Source: an uncultured Opitutia bacterium (lineage in GTDB: Bacteria; Verrucomicrobiota; Verrucomicrobiia; Opitutales; Opitutaceae). From it: a stretch of DNA of 38,250 nucleotides. This document shows, in pieces, positions 1 to 8,444 of this stretch; position 1 is the stretch's first letter, and each line of letters opens with the position of its first letter. Both the position numbers and the translations under genes were made by a program. The stretch spans positions 1 to 38,250 of the forward strand of contig CAIQQB010000077.1 in assembly GCA_903873805.1 (NCBI GenBank). The letters run 5' to 3'. The notes beneath the pieces were generated by a model that was not told the origin of the DNA, ran no database searches, and saw only the letters and a list, made by a program, of their open reading frames with translations.

Positions 1-32
1 CCCTCGAAAATCAGGTCGTGAAGACGACAGGA

Positions 33-404
33 TTAGTAACGGCGCTCGCCGCGATCGCGGCCGCCGCCACCGCCGCCGCCGCCGAAGCCGCGACCGCCGC
101 CGCCGCCGAAGCCGCGACCGCCGCCGCCGCCGCCAAAGCCGCCGGAAGGACGGTCCTCTTTCGGACGGGCTTCGTTGACCGTGAGCGCGCGGCCGCCGAG
201 GTCGGCGCCGTTCAGCTTCTCAGTGGCGAGCTTGGCCTCTTCGGCCGAACCCATGGTGACGAACGCGAAACCGCGGGGGCGGCCGGTCATTTTGTCCATG
301 GCGACGTAAACGTCGGTCACGGTGCCGAACTGGCTGAAGGCCGAGCGCAGCTCGTCTTCGGAGGTCTTGAAGGACATGTTTCCAACGTATAGTTTGGAGC
401 TCAT
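33..404 (-). CDS. RRM-type glycine-rich RNA-binding protein
   Basis: A 123-residue protein with one RNA recognition motif followed by a glycine-rich tail. The RNP2 motif LYVGNMSF lies at residues 5-12 and RNP1 RGFAFVTM at 44-51. The tail (about 87-123) is made of GGGGGRGF-like units and ends in RDRGERRY. Proteins of this build bind single-stranded RNA and act as RNA chaperones or cold-response factors in cyanobacteria and many other bacteria; that role is inferred here. The ATG at 404 was chosen because it puts the RRM directly at the N terminus; the frame is open further upstream but that stretch has no RRM sequence. The next gene upstream on the same strand (chrA) ends 217 bp away, so this gene probably has its own promoter and a leader. 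Confidence 0.93.
   Translation of the reverse strand: MSSKLYVGNMSFKTSEDELRSAFSQFGTVTDVYVAMDKMTGRPRGFAFVTMGSAEEAKLATEKLNGADLGGRALTVNEARPKEDRPSGGFGGGGGGRGFGGGGGRGFGGGGGGGGRDRGERRY
61..141. repeat. GCC-rich tandem repeat coding the glycine tail
   Basis: Imperfect tandem repeat within the RRM gene. A 24-bp unit starting GAAGCCGCGACC occurs twice head to tail near 88-135 and is flanked by runs of GCC. On the minus strand it encodes repeated GGGGGRGF blocks. Slippage could change tail length between strains. Confidence 0.75.
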
Positions 405-621
405 GATGTGTGATGATTCGTCTTGATCCCGTCCGCTGCCAGTCCGTTCCCGATTGTCGGGTTTCAAATCATCCTGGGAGAACCCCACTGACGACCCACC
501 AGTTCCTGTCACCTAACGTAGCTCTGACGATAACGCCGCAAAGCACAGGGCCTTCGGACGGGAACGCAAGCACAATCTTGCCGGCCCCGGTCGGCCGGCC
601 CGCCCGCGCACGCACCCGAGG
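405..621. other. Intergenic region upstream of the RRM gene
   Basis: 217 bp between the end of chrA and the start of the RRM gene, both on the minus strand. No tRNA, ORF of merit or clear terminator was seen. It is the likely site of the promoter and a long 5' leader for the RRM gene, which is inference from spacing only. Confidence 0.4.
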
Positions 622-1917
622 TCACCCAATCCAGCCGGCCGCCAGGCCGAGCAAGCCGCTGGCGGCGATCACCGGGATGAGGCCGGCCCGGAATCGGTGT
701 AGCGCCACAAACGCCGCCAGCGCAACAATTGCGGCAAACCAATCCACACTCCCCGCAACTGGAAACAGCGTTTGCCCGGCAAACCAGACGGCCAGGCTCA
801 GCACCACACCGACCACCGCGGCCGTCACGGCGCCGAGCGCCGCATTCAGCGGCCGGAGGCGGCGCAGCCGCTCGATCCACGGGGCGCCGAGAAAGATCCA
901 CAGGAAACAGGGCACGAAGGTGGACCAGGTGGTGATCGCGGCGCCCAGCGTCGCCGCCACCAGCGGCGGGAGCCCGCCGGGATGATTCCAAGCGCCCAGA
1001 AAACCGACGAACTGGAGTACCATGATGAGCGGCCCCGGGGTGGTTTCGGCCAGCCCGAGTCCGTCCAACATCTGGGGCCCCGCCAGCCAGTGGTAGCTGT
1101 CCACCGCCTGTTGGGCGACAAAAGGCAGCACCGCGTAGGCCCCGCCAAACGTGACCACCGCGGCCTGGCTGAAGAACAGTCCCTCCTGCGCCAGCGTGCC
1201 GTGCCAGCCCTGCCACCAGCCGGCCACCAGAATGGGCGCAGCCCAGAGCGCCCCGCAGATGCCAATGATCTTGCCGGTACGAATCCAGGGGGAGCGGAGC
1301 GGCTCCCGGCGGCTGGCGCCGCCGGGCGGACCGTCCTCGGGCGGCGGCAGGGCGGCCGGCGCAACGCCGAATGACTCCGGCCAGAACCGCCCGCCTGCCA
1401 TCCCCACCGCCGCAGCGCCGAACACGATCAGGGGAAACGGAAGGTGCCAGAAATAGATCAGCCCGAACGCCAGTGCCGCGAGCACCCATCCGGTACGGTG
1501 CCGGAGCGCCTTGCGCCCGAGTCGCAGCACCGCCGCCGCCACCAGCGCGACCACCGCCGGTTTGAGCCCGTGGAAGACCGCCGCGAGCCAGGGCAGCTGG
1601 CCCCAGGTGACATACGCCAGGCTCAGCCCCCAAAGGATCACCGCCGACGGCAGCACGAACAACACGCCCGCGGCGATGCCGCCCCGGGTGCGGTGCAGCA
1701 GCCAGCCGCAGTAGATCGCCAGCTGCGTCGCCTCGGGGCCGGGCAGCAGCATGCAGAAGTTGAGCGCATGCAGGAACCGCTCCGGCCCGATCCACTTCCT
1801 CCGCTCCACCAGCTCGGTCTGCATGATCGCAATCTGACCCGCCGGTCCGCCAAAACTGATGAACCCCAGCCGGAGCCAGAAGCGCAGCGCCTCGCGGAAG
1901 GTGGGTGAGGCTGACAT
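622..1917 (-). CDS. chrA: Chromate transporter, ChrA family
   Basis: A 431-residue polytopic membrane protein of the CHR family (long, two-domain form), which exports chromate or related oxyanions across the inner membrane. The duplicated family signature is visible: [15 protein letters not shown] near residue 19 and [16 protein letters not shown] in the second half, plus the [18 protein letters not shown] stretch near residue 60. About ten hydrophobic segments are present. The ATG at 1917 is preferred over an in-frame start at 1953 because a strong minus-strand terminator occupies 1936-1973, so an mRNA starting downstream of it would exclude the longer form. It therefore seems to be transcribed separately from the upstream BI-1-like gene. 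True substrate cannot be told from sequence; many CHR proteins are annotated only by homology. Confidence 0.93.
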   Translation of the reverse strand: MSASPTFREALRFWLRLGFISFGGPAGQIAIMQTELVERRKWIGPERFLHALNFCMLLPGPEATQLAIYCGWLLHRTRGGIAAGVLFVLPSAVILWGLSLAYVTWGQLPWLAAVFHGLKPAVVALVAAAVLRLGRKALRHRTGWVLAALAFGLIYFWHLPFPLIVFGAAAVGMAGGRFWPESFGVAPAALPPPEDGPPGGASRREPLRSPWIRTGKIIGICGALWAAPILVAGWWQGWHGTLAQEGLFFSQAAVVTFGGAYAVLPFVAQQAVDSYHWLAGPQMLDGLGLAETTPGPLIMVLQFVGFLGAWNHPGGLPPLVAATLGAAITTWSTFVPCFLWIFLGAPWIERLRRLRPLNAALGAVTAAVVGVVLSLAVWFAGQTLFPVAGSVDWFAAIVALAAFVALHRFRAGLIPVIAASGLLGLAAGWIG

Positions 1918-1935
1918 GGCCGCGAAGTGTTGCCC

Positions 1936-1973
1936 AAAAAAAGCCGGGCGCAAGGCGAAGCCCCGCGTCCGGC
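1936..1973 (-). terminator. Rho-independent terminator after BI-1-like gene
   Basis: Read on the minus strand, a stem GCCGGACGC pairs with GCGCCCGGC, the inner loop contains GGCTTCGCC, and the stem is followed at once by seven T residues. It lies 31 bp past the stop of the BI-1-like gene and just before the chrA start, so it separates the two transcripts. Confidence 0.85.
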
Positions 1974-2004
1974 GAAGGTCGGCGCGACCGCGCGCCGGCG
2001 GCGG

Positions 2005-2706
2005 TTACTTGCGCGAACCCATCAAAATCCGCAGCACATACCAGAGCATCAGCATGACACCCGAGAACAGCGCCAGCGAAGCCGCCACATACTGGTCCGT
2101 CCGGTAGTGATGGATGACGTTGGAGGTCGTGTAGAGAATGGAGCCGCCGGCGAAGAACACCATGACGGCCGCGAACAACAGCCCGAGGGTGAAGCCGAAC
2201 ACGAGGCTGCAGATGATCACGCCAAGCGCGACAAAACCGCAGACCGTGAGGATGCTGCCGAGGAATGAAAAATCCGACCGGGTAATGAAGGCCGTGGCGG
2301 TCAGCCCGGCGAACAGCAGCCCGGTGATGATGCCCGCCATCGGGATGACATCGGCGGAGCTGTAATAGGTGGCAATGACCAGGAGCGGCAGGAAGATCAC
2401 GGTTTCCGCCATCACGTAGAGGCCGAGCCCGACATACTGCATGCCTTGGGAGGCGTTGGAGCGCGCCCAGTTGTCCGCCAACCAGGAGACGCCCATGAAC
2501 AGGCCCAGCGTGACCAGCCAGCCCATGCCGCCGGTCATCAGGCGCACGAGGCCGATGATGCCGGGAGTGTGCAGCAGAATGGTCTCAAGCAGCACAAACG
2601 TCAGGATGGCGCCGGCCAGGTGCAGGTAAGTGCGCCGGATGAAGAGGGCGCGGTCGGACGCGCCGGACTCGGAAACGATGACGAAGGGATTGTCGGTGGA
2701 TTGCAT
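2005..2706 (-). CDS. Bax inhibitor-1/YccA family membrane protein
   Basis: A 233-residue protein with seven predicted membrane segments, the usual size and layout of the bacterial BI-1 (YccA/YbhL-like) family. Recognisable parts are the soluble N-terminal tail, the segment [19 protein letters not shown], and the C-terminal part with [35 protein letters not shown] and [15 protein letters not shown]. Bacterial members are inner-membrane proteins thought to modulate the FtsH protease or to leak calcium; which applies here is unknown. The ATG at 2706 starts the conserved part; an upstream in-frame extension is arginine-rich and not family-like. It is divergent from the glycosyltransferase gene, with 172 bp between the starts that must hold both promoters. 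Confidence 0.9.
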   Translation of the reverse strand: MQSTDNPFVIVSESGASDRALFIRRTYLHLAGAILTFVLLETILLHTPGIIGLVRLMTGGMGWLVTLGLFMGVSWLADNWARSNASQGMQYVGLGLYVMAETVIFLPLLVIATYYSSADVIPMAGIITGLLFAGLTATAFITRSDFSFLGSILTVCGFVALGVIICSLVFGFTLGLLFAAVMVFFAGGSILYTTSNVIHHYRTDQYVAASLALFSGVMLMLWYVLRILMGSRK

Positions 2707-2878
2707 GCGGATTGGAAAGATGGGTGCGAAAATGGCGATAGCCGCCGCCAATATTGCGTGCTGGAGTGAAATTCGCCAGCAAAAATCCGGGGCCGGGAGC
2801 CCGGTGCAGCGGGGCCGACCGCGGCCGCCGCGCATTCCGGCATGGTCAAGCCACCCCGGTTCGCTTCTTCTCCCGTCC

Positions 2879-4183
2879 ATGGCCCGCATCCTGTTTGCCA
2901 CCCTCGGCTCGCTGGGTGACCTCCACCCGGTGCTCGCGCTGGCCCTTGAGCTGCGGGGCCGCGGCCACCGTGTGGCAATCGCCACCTCGGAGTTCTATCG
3001 GGACAAGATCCTGGCGTTCGGCCTCGGCTTTCATCCGCTCCCACCCGACATTTCACCGGCGGACGAAACCCTGGTGCGGCGCCTCATGGACGGTCGCCGG
3101 GGCTCGACGTGGCTGCTGCGCGACCTGATGCTTCCCGCCACGGCGACCATGTATGCCGCGCTGGCGGCCGCCGCCGCCGATGCCGACCTGCTGGTCGCCA
3201 GCGAACTCGTCTACGCCGCCCCAATCCTCGCCGCCAAAACCGGGCTGCCTTGGGTGACCTACGCCCTCGCCCCGATCTCGATCTTTTCCGTCCACGATCC
3301 GTCCCTGCTGCCCGGCCCGTGGGGGACCCACCGGCTGCAGTCGCTCGGCCCCGCCGCCAACCGGTTGCTGCTGGCGGCCGCCCGCCTCTACACCCGCGGC
3401 TGGTGGAAACCCGTCCGCGCCCTGCGCCGCGCCCAGGGCCTGCCGCCCGGGGATAACCCGCTGTTCGCCGGCAAATGGTCGCCCCACCTCAACCTCGCCC
3501 TGTTTTCCCCGGTGCTGCAGGCGCCCCAGCCCGACTGGCCCGCCCGGATGCAACAGACCGGCTTTGCGTTCCATGACGAGACGACGCCCGGCGCCGGCGT
3601 GCCGGCGCTGCCAACCCCGGTCACCGACTTTCTCGCCGCCGGGGATCCGCTCCTTGTTTTCACCCTGGGTTCGGCAGCGGTGCACCTCGCCGGCGATTTC
3701 TATGTGGAAAGCGCCCGCGCCGCCCAAGCGCTCGGCCGGCGCGCGCTTCTGTTGCTCGGATCCAATCCGCCGCCGCCCGGATGCCCGCCCACGGTCCTCG
3801 CCTGGGACTACCTGCCGTATGCGCAGATTTTTCCACTGGCGGCCGCCATCATCCATCAGGGCGGCGTTGGCACGACCGCGCAGGCGCTGCGCGCCGGCCG
3901 GCCCATGCTCGTCGTCCCCTTCGCCCATGATCAGCCGGACAATGCCGCCCGCGTCACCCGGCTCGGGGCGGCTCGCACGCTGCCCCGCCACCGCTATACC
4001 GCCCCGCGGGTGGCACGCGAACTCGCGGCTTTGCTGGCCGATCCCGCCGCGGCGGCCCGTTCCGCCCGGCTCGGGGAACGCATCCGGGCCGAAACCGGTA
4101 CCGCGGCCGCCTGCGATGCGCTGGAAGCGCTGCTGCGCTCCGGGAAGAACGCGGTCAGCGACCGAGCACGGGGGCCAGCGTGA
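2879..4183 (+). CDS. Glycosyltransferase, GT1/MGT-like (GT-B fold)
   Basis: A 434-residue GT-B glycosyltransferase resembling macrolide/sterol UDP-glycosyltransferases. The N-terminal motif LFATLGSLGDLHPVLALA (residues 5-22) matches the acceptor-domain start of this family. The C-terminal nucleotide-sugar site has FTLGSAAVHLAGDF, DYLPYAQIFPLAAAIIHQGG and GTTAQALRAGRPMLVVPFAH followed by DQPDNAARV, the conserved HQGGxGTT and DQ elements. It probably transfers a sugar to a lipid or small hydrophobic acceptor in the cytoplasm; donor and acceptor cannot be read from sequence. The ATG at 2879 begins exactly at the Rossmann-fold strand. Its 3' end overlaps a small convergent gene by 29 bp. No biosynthetic cluster surrounds it. 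Confidence 0.88.
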   Translation: MARILFATLGSLGDLHPVLALALELRGRGHRVAIATSEFYRDKILAFGLGFHPLPPDISPADETLVRRLMDGRRGSTWLLRDLMLPATATMYAALAAAAADADLLVASELVYAAPILAAKTGLPWVTYALAPISIFSVHDPSLLPGPWGTHRLQSLGPAANRLLLAAARLYTRGWWKPVRALRRAQGLPPGDNPLFAGKWSPHLNLALFSPVLQAPQPDWPARMQQTGFAFHDETTPGAGVPALPTPVTDFLAAGDPLLVFTLGSAAVHLAGDFYVESARAAQALGRRALLLLGSNPPPPGCPPTVLAWDYLPYAQIFPLAAAIIHQGGVGTTAQALRAGRPMLVVPFAHDQPDNAARVTRLGAARTLPRHRYTAPRVARELAALLADPAAAARSARLGERIRAETGTAAACDALEALLRSGKNAVSDRARGPA

Positions 4184-4391
4184 CCACCAGAAGCACTAGG
4201 CCCGTGACGGTAAGAACCGGACTGGCGTAGGTGATGAGCGTGATCCGGCTGCGGGCCTGCAGGCCAGTGATTTTGCCGTCCTTGGCGTCCTCCTCGGCGT
4301 CGGAGCAGTAAGACGGCAGCCGCCAGCGCAGCCACGTGCCTGTGGCGATCATCAGGACGGCGGCCAGCGCCAGCAGCTCATGTAGAACCAT
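4155..4391 (-). CDS. Small two-helix membrane protein, unknown
   Basis: A 78-residue protein with hydrophobic segments at about residues 2-22 and 53-74 and a charged middle (CSDAEEDAKDGKITG). No family was recognised. The ATG at 4391 starts directly at the first membrane segment; the upstream open frame is arginine- and proline-rich and looks non-coding. It ends 29 bp inside the convergent glycosyltransferase gene. The hydrophobic pattern and charged loop argue for a real protein, but the evidence is modest. Confidence 0.6.
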   Translation of the reverse strand: MVLHELLALAAVLMIATGTWLRWRLPSYCSDAEEDAKDGKITGLQARSRITLITYASPVLTVTGLVLLVVTLAPVLGR

Positions 4392-4471
4392 CAGAGTGAA
4401 GGATGGCGGAAACTGTCTCAAAACCGGTAAAGCTCCAGAACAAATTTGCGGGCGCCCACCCGGTCCCCCGC

Positions 4472-5626
4472 TCAGCCACGCCGCAGCCGGAGCAGCCGTT
4501 CGCCGGCGGTGTGGAGGGTGGCGGACTGTTTCGCGAAGTTGAGCCGCACAAACCGGTGCTCCGGGGCGGGAAAGAAACTGGAGCCCGGCACGGGCGCGAC
4601 CCCGATCTCCCGCGCCATCCACTTGGCCAACGCCACGTCGTCCGCCCAGCCGAGCGGCGACACATCGACCATCACGAAATACGCGCCCTCCGGTTTCGTG
4701 TAGGCCAGCCCGGTGCGGTCCAGATAGCCGCAGAGGATCTCGCGCTGCGCGGCGTAGCCGGCGGCCAGCCCGGCGTAGTAGGCGGGGGGGAAGTTAAGCG
4801 CGGTGACCACGGCGTGCTGCAGCGGCGCGGCGGCGCCGACGGTGAGGAAGTCGTGCACCTTGCGCGCCTGCGCGATCAGCTCCGGCGCGGCCAGCACATG
4901 GCCCAGCCGCCAGCCGGTGATCGCAAAGGTCTTGGAGAGCGATGAGCAGCTGAGGGTGCGCGCCGCCATGCCGGGCAGCGTCGCAAAATAGGTGTGCCGG
5001 TGCGGTGGAAAGACGATGTGCTCGTAGACTTCGTCGGTGATGACAAACGTGTCGAACTCCTCCGCCAGCGCGGCGATCTGCCCGAGCTCAGCCGGCGTGA
5101 AGACGCGGCCGCAGGGATTGGAGGGGTTGCAGAGCACGAAGGCCTTCAGCCCGCCCGCAAACGCGGCGCGCAATTCCGCCGGATCAAACCGGTAATCCGG
5201 CGGATGGAGCGGCACATGCACGGGCGTTGCGCCGGTGAGGATCGCGTCGGCGTTGTAGTTTTCATAGAACGGCGAGAAGAGGCCGACCCGGTCCCCGGGG
5301 TCGCACACGGTCATCATCGCGACGATCATCGCCTCCGTCGCGCCGCAGGTGACCACGAGCTCGCGCTGTGCATCCACCGGCCGGCCGGTGTCCCGCGTCA
5401 GCTTGGCGGCGAGCGCGGTGCGCAGTTCGGGCGCGCCCCAGGTGACGGCGTACTGGTGGCGACCCGCATCCATCGCGTCCTTGGCTGCCTGCACAAGGGC
5501 GGCCGGCGGGTCGCCGTCGGGAAAACCCTGGGCCAGGTTGATCGCGCCACATTCGTTCGCGATGCGCGTCATCTCGCGGATGACCGACTCGGTGAAGGCG
5601 GCGGTGCGGCGGGAGGTGCGGGGCAT
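4472..5626 (-). CDS. PLP-dependent class I/II aminotransferase
   Basis: A 384-residue fold-type I aminotransferase. Visible landmarks: AINLAQGFPDGDPP near residues 28-41, NPSNPCGRVF at 167-176, ITDEVYEH at 196-203 with the PLP-pyridine Asp198, SSLSKTFAITGWRLG with the PLP lysine at 232, and VRLNFAK near the end with the arginine that binds the substrate carboxylate. The pattern resembles the kynurenine/methionine aminotransferase (YbdL, KAT) and aspartate aminotransferase groups; the exact amino donor is not decidable. The ATG at 5626 gives the standard N terminus. The region just upstream (5627-5730) carries a palindromic repeat, and the LysM lipoprotein gene on the same strand ends before it starts... 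its stop is at 5731. Confidence 0.92.
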   Translation of the reverse strand: MPRTSRRTAAFTESVIREMTRIANECGAINLAQGFPDGDPPAALVQAAKDAMDAGRHQYAVTWGAPELRTALAAKLTRDTGRPVDAQRELVVTCGATEAMIVAMMTVCDPGDRVGLFSPFYENYNADAILTGATPVHVPLHPPDYRFDPAELRAAFAGGLKAFVLCNPSNPCGRVFTPAELGQIAALAEEFDTFVITDEVYEHIVFPPHRHTYFATLPGMAARTLSCSSLSKTFAITGWRLGHVLAAPELIAQARKVHDFLTVGAAAPLQHAVVTALNFPPAYYAGLAAGYAAQREILCGYLDRTGLAYTKPEGAYFVMVDVSPLGWADDVALAKWMAREIGVAPVPGSSFFPAPEHRFVRLNFAKQSATLHTAGERLLRLRRG

Positions 5627-5636
5627 GGGGTAATTT

Positions 5637-5709
5637 CGGTTCCAAGGTCTGGGTTCTGGGTGCTGGGTGCGATCAGCAACCCGGAACTTTGAACCCAAAA
5701 CTCAAAACT
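5637..5709. repeat. TTTTGGGTT-type palindromic repeat, intergenic copy
   Basis: Imperfect inverted repeat between the aminotransferase start and the LysM lipoprotein stop. The left arm (5637-5668) is GGTCTGGGTTCTGGGTGC-like and the right arm (5678-5709) contains GAACCCAAAACTCAAAACT. The same G/T-rich units occur inside the RumA-like gene at 29866-29937 and 30303-30340, which makes this a dispersed family. Confidence 0.65.
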
Positions 5710-5730
5710 GCGGACAGTTCCGGGGGCCGG

Positions 5731-6567
5731 TCAGGGAATCTTCAGCTCCATGCCGACCGGCAGCTTAGTCATATCGCTGGGCAGGATGTCCTTATTGGCG
5801 GCAAGAATCTCCGGCCAGCGGTTCCTCGCCCCCAGATACCGCTGCGCGATGGTAGAGAGCGTCTCACCGCTCGCCACGACATGTTTCTTGCCGGCGGCGG
5901 CGGCCGGTTTGGACGGCGGGACCGGGGCGGACGGGCGGACCACCGGACTGACATTGGCCGGGGTGGCCGGAATCACCGGCGACACGGCGGCCGGCGGGGC
6001 GGGAGGAGGCCAGGCGCCGGCCAGCGCCGCCAACGGACTGGCGGCATTGCTGTCGGCCCGCGACACGGGCAGGCCGCCGCGGGCGGCGGCGAGCTGTTCG
6101 CGCAGCAACGTGTTTTCGCGTTCCAACCGGTCGAGTGCGTCCTGCTGGTCGTTCGCGCCCAGCCGGCCGTTCTCCAGCGGCTGGCCGGGGAGGGTGCGGG
6201 CGAACTCGCGCATCGCGGAGTCGATGCGCTGCTTCACGAGATCGGCCTGCGGACTGCTGGGCCGGAGCGTCCGGTACTTGCGGTAAAAATGGATCGCCTC
6301 GACCGGATCACGGACCTGCGTCTGGTACAGGATGCCCGCCTCGAGATACGCCTCCGGCGCATCGTCGCCGCGTTCGCCGATGACCTTGAGAAACGCCGCC
6401 AGCGCCTCCTGGGGCTGGCCCAGGCGCTCAAGCTCCTTGCCGTGGCGGAAGTTCTCGTCGTCGGTTTCCGCCCCGCCAAACGGGGCGTCGGTGCGGCCGC
6501 AACCCGCGGTGCCAAGCAGCACGCCGATCAGCAAAAGCCGGGGCAGGGAGGGAAAACAGGCCAGCAT
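5731..6567 (-). CDS. LysM-domain lipoprotein with TPR-like region
   Basis: A 278-residue probable lipoprotein. It has a signal peptide (residues 1-22) ending LLGTAGC, so Cys23 is the likely lipidated residue, though the position -3 Thr is not the usual Leu. A helical region at about 38-120 resembles tetratricopeptide repeats (ERLGQPQEALAAFLKVIGE and EAGILYQTQVRDPVEAIHFY). A short coiled-coil follows (QDALDRLERENTLLREQLAA), then an alanine/proline-rich linker and a C-terminal LysM domain at about 229-278 (VVASGETLSTIAQRYLG, ending LPVGMELKIP). LysM binds peptidoglycan, so the protein likely links the membrane to the cell wall. It is divergent from kdsD with 74 bp between the starts. Confidence 0.85.
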   Translation of the reverse strand: MLACFPSLPRLLLIGVLLGTAGCGRTDAPFGGAETDDENFRHGKELERLGQPQEALAAFLKVIGERGDDAPEAYLEAGILYQTQVRDPVEAIHFYRKYRTLRPSSPQADLVKQRIDSAMREFARTLPGQPLENGRLGANDQQDALDRLERENTLLREQLAAARGGLPVSRADSNAASPLAALAGAWPPPAPPAAVSPVIPATPANVSPVVRPSAPVPPSKPAAAAGKKHVVASGETLSTIAQRYLGARNRWPEILAANKDILPSDMTKLPVGMELKIP

Positions 6568-6641
6568 GGACGGAGGAAATGGGTTGAACGGAAAACGGTT
6601 GCTCCTAAGTCTCGCCGTTCGGCATCCAACTCAAACCCTAA

Positions 6642-7631
6642 ATGGCGTCCGCCTCCAAAACCGTCCTCACCCAGGCCCGGGCCTGCATCAAACTCGAGCA
6701 GGCCGCGCTCGCCGCCACCGCCCGGGCGCTGGGCCGGGAGTTCGTGGACGTGGCGCGCGCCGTCGAGACCGCGACGGCTGCGGGCGCCCGGCTGATCTTT
6801 TCCGGCGTGGGAAAGTCCGCGCACATCGCCCAGAAGCTCGTCGGCACGTTCAACAGCACCGGCGTCGCCTCGGGTTTCCTCGACGCCACCCAGGCGCTGC
6901 ACGGCGACCTCGGGGTCTGCGCCGAGGGCGACCTCGCGTTCCTGCTCAGCAACAGCGGTCAGACCGAGGAGGTGCTCCGCCTCGTGCCCGTGCTGCGGCG
7001 CTTCGGCGTGCGCATCGTGGCGTTCACCGGCAGCCCGGACTCCGACCTCGCGAAGAACGCCGACCTGCGGCTGCTGTACCGCGTGCCGCGCGAAGCCTGC
7101 CCGCTTGAGCTCGCGCCCACCGCCAGCACCACCGCCGCGCTCGCGCTCGGCGACGCGCTCGCGATGGTGCTGCTCAAGGCGCGCGGCCTCACCCGCGACG
7201 ACTTCGCCAAGTTCCACCCCGCCGGCAACCTCGGCCGCGTGCTCCTCCTCCGCGTCAGGGACATCATGCGCACCGGCGACCGCCTGCCCGTCGCGGCTGA
7301 CACCGTCACAACCCAGGATGCGATCCTTGCCATGACCAAGGCCCGCAGCGGCAGCATCGCTCTGGTGCATCCGCGCACGCGGAAACTCACCGGCATCCTC
7401 ACCGACGGCGATTTCCGCCGCAGCGCGCTGTCCGGACCGGACTTCCTGCAAAAACCCGTCGCCACCTTCATGACGCGCACCCCGCGGACCATCCTGGAAA
7501 CGGCGCTCGGGGTGGACGCGCTGCGCATGTTTGAGCAGCACAAGATCGACGACCTGATCGTGCTCAACGCCCGCGGTCAGCCGGTCGGGTTGGTCGACGG
7601 GCAGGATCTGCCCAAGCTGAAGATCGTCTGA
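6642..7631 (+). CDS. kdsD: D-arabinose 5-phosphate isomerase, KpsF/GutQ family
   Basis: A 329-residue protein with a sugar isomerase (SIS) domain at about 30-165 and two CBS domains at about 205-325, the exact architecture of KdsD/KpsF/GutQ. Key motifs are SGVGKSAHIAQK (54-65), SNSGQTEEV in the SIS site, and PTASTTAALALGDALA followed by FAKFHPAGNLGR. The CBS pair contains VRDIMRTGDRLP and ILTDGDFRR. The enzyme converts ribulose 5-phosphate to arabinose 5-phosphate, the first step of Kdo synthesis for lipopolysaccharide, in the cytoplasm. The ATG at 6642 gives the normal length. It converges on the putative anti-sigma gene, and the two stops bracket a hairpin. Confidence 0.94.
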   Translation: MASASKTVLTQARACIKLEQAALAATARALGREFVDVARAVETATAAGARLIFSGVGKSAHIAQKLVGTFNSTGVASGFLDATQALHGDLGVCAEGDLAFLLSNSGQTEEVLRLVPVLRRFGVRIVAFTGSPDSDLAKNADLRLLYRVPREACPLELAPTASTTAALALGDALAMVLLKARGLTRDDFAKFHPAGNLGRVLLLRVRDIMRTGDRLPVAADTVTTQDAILAMTKARSGSIALVHPRTRKLTGILTDGDFRRSALSGPDFLQKPVATFMTRTPRTILETALGVDALRMFEQHKIDDLIVLNARGQPVGLVDGQDLPKLKIV

Positions 7632-7662
7632 ACCGTCCCGGCGGCATCCGCCGGCCGGTTCA
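7629..7662. terminator. Stop-to-stop hairpin between convergent genes
   Basis: The 34 bp from the TGA of kdsD to the stop of the convergent gene form an interrupted palindrome. TGAACCG pairs with CGGTTCA at the ends and CCGGCGG pairs with CCGCCGG around a CAT loop, with one or two unpaired bases between. It can fold identically on either strand, so it is a likely bidirectional transcript end, although no T-run follows. Confidence 0.6.
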
Positions 7663-8442
7663 AAATTTCACGGTCACGCGGTCGCCATTGAGGCCGATCC
7701 GGTGCACCGAGGCGTACAGCAAATCCTCACTCAGGCGCCGGCTGATGCGTTCATGCACCTGAGCGGCACTCGCCGTCTCCACCGAGGCGGTATCATCCGT
7801 GCGGGGCAGGTACCGCGCGAGCTTCTGGTCGCGGGCCGTCAGGGCCAGCGGATCCGCCGGAGCGTCGTTGGCCGCTCCCGTCTCGGCCTTGGCCGGCGTG
7901 GGCGGCAGGAAACGGGTCGGGTCAACTCCGCCAGTCGCGTTTAAATAGTTGGCGATCGAAAGTTCCTGGGGTGAAGCCGTGGACGCCCACGACACCAGCG
8001 CCGCGGGAGGCTGGGAAACCGCCGGGGCCGGCACCGCCGGGGTGGTCGCCGTCGGATGATCCATGGTGACCGCGACCGCCGGAAGCGTCGTCGCCGGGCG
8101 AATCGCAGCCACAGCGGGCCGCAAGGAATCGGCCGGCGCGGCGGATACGGCCGCGACCGCGGGTCCCGCAACCGGCTGCGATTGCCGGGCCGTCTGCGGG
8201 GCGAAACTATGCTCCTGCACCAGCACAAAAGCCAAGGCCGCCGCCGCCCCCACCGGCAGGGAGAAACGCACCCAAGTCCGGGACAATCCCTGCCACCACG
8301 GCCGCTTCTCCACAATCGCCGCCAGCTGCTTCGCCCGCAGCTCCTGTTCGAAACGCGTCCAAAATTCAGCCGGCGGCCGCTCTGCGCGCTTCAGCTGCAG
8401 CAGGTCCTCCAAGGTGACTTTTTCGGATTTGCGGTCAGACAT
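7660..8442 (-). CDS. Membrane-anchored putative anti-sigma factor
   Basis: A 260-residue protein encoded 2 bp after the ECF sigma gene on the same strand, so the two are almost certainly co-transcribed and translationally linked. The N terminus is short, charged and helical (KVTLEDLLQLKRAERPPAEF). One membrane segment follows at about 57-76 (WVRFSLPVGAAAALAFVLVQ), then a long alanine/proline-rich outer region with VTVKF at the C terminus. This single-pass layout and position next to a sigma gene fit an anti-sigma factor, but no zinc-binding HxxxCxxC motif is present and no family was recognised. The outer region would lie in the periplasm. Confidence 0.72.
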   Translation of the reverse strand: MSDRKSEKVTLEDLLQLKRAERPPAEFWTRFEQELRAKQLAAIVEKRPWWQGLSRTWVRFSLPVGAAAALAFVLVQEHSFAPQTARQSQPVAGPAVAAVSAAPADSLRPAVAAIRPATTLPAVAVTMDHPTATTPAVPAPAVSQPPAALVSWASTASPQELSIANYLNATGGVDPTRFLPPTPAKAETGAANDAPADPLALTARDQKLARYLPRTDDTASVETASAAQVHERISRRLSEDLLYASVHRIGLNGDRVTVKF

Positions 8443-8444
8443 AG

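Noticed and set aside
61..141. GCC-rich runs at both ends of the window as assembly artefacts
   Set aside because: On the minus strand both are read in frame as glycine-rich tails ended by a proper stop codon, so they are ordinary low-complexity coding sequence.
509..1795. A 428-codon open frame on the minus strand across chrA
   Set aside because: It is in another phase of the chrA gene, is rich in Arg, Ala and Gly, and has no family features. It results from high GC in the third codon position.
3053..3991. A 312-codon minus-strand frame under the glycosyltransferase
   Set aside because: Antisense shadow with low-complexity Gly/Arg composition and no recognisable domain.
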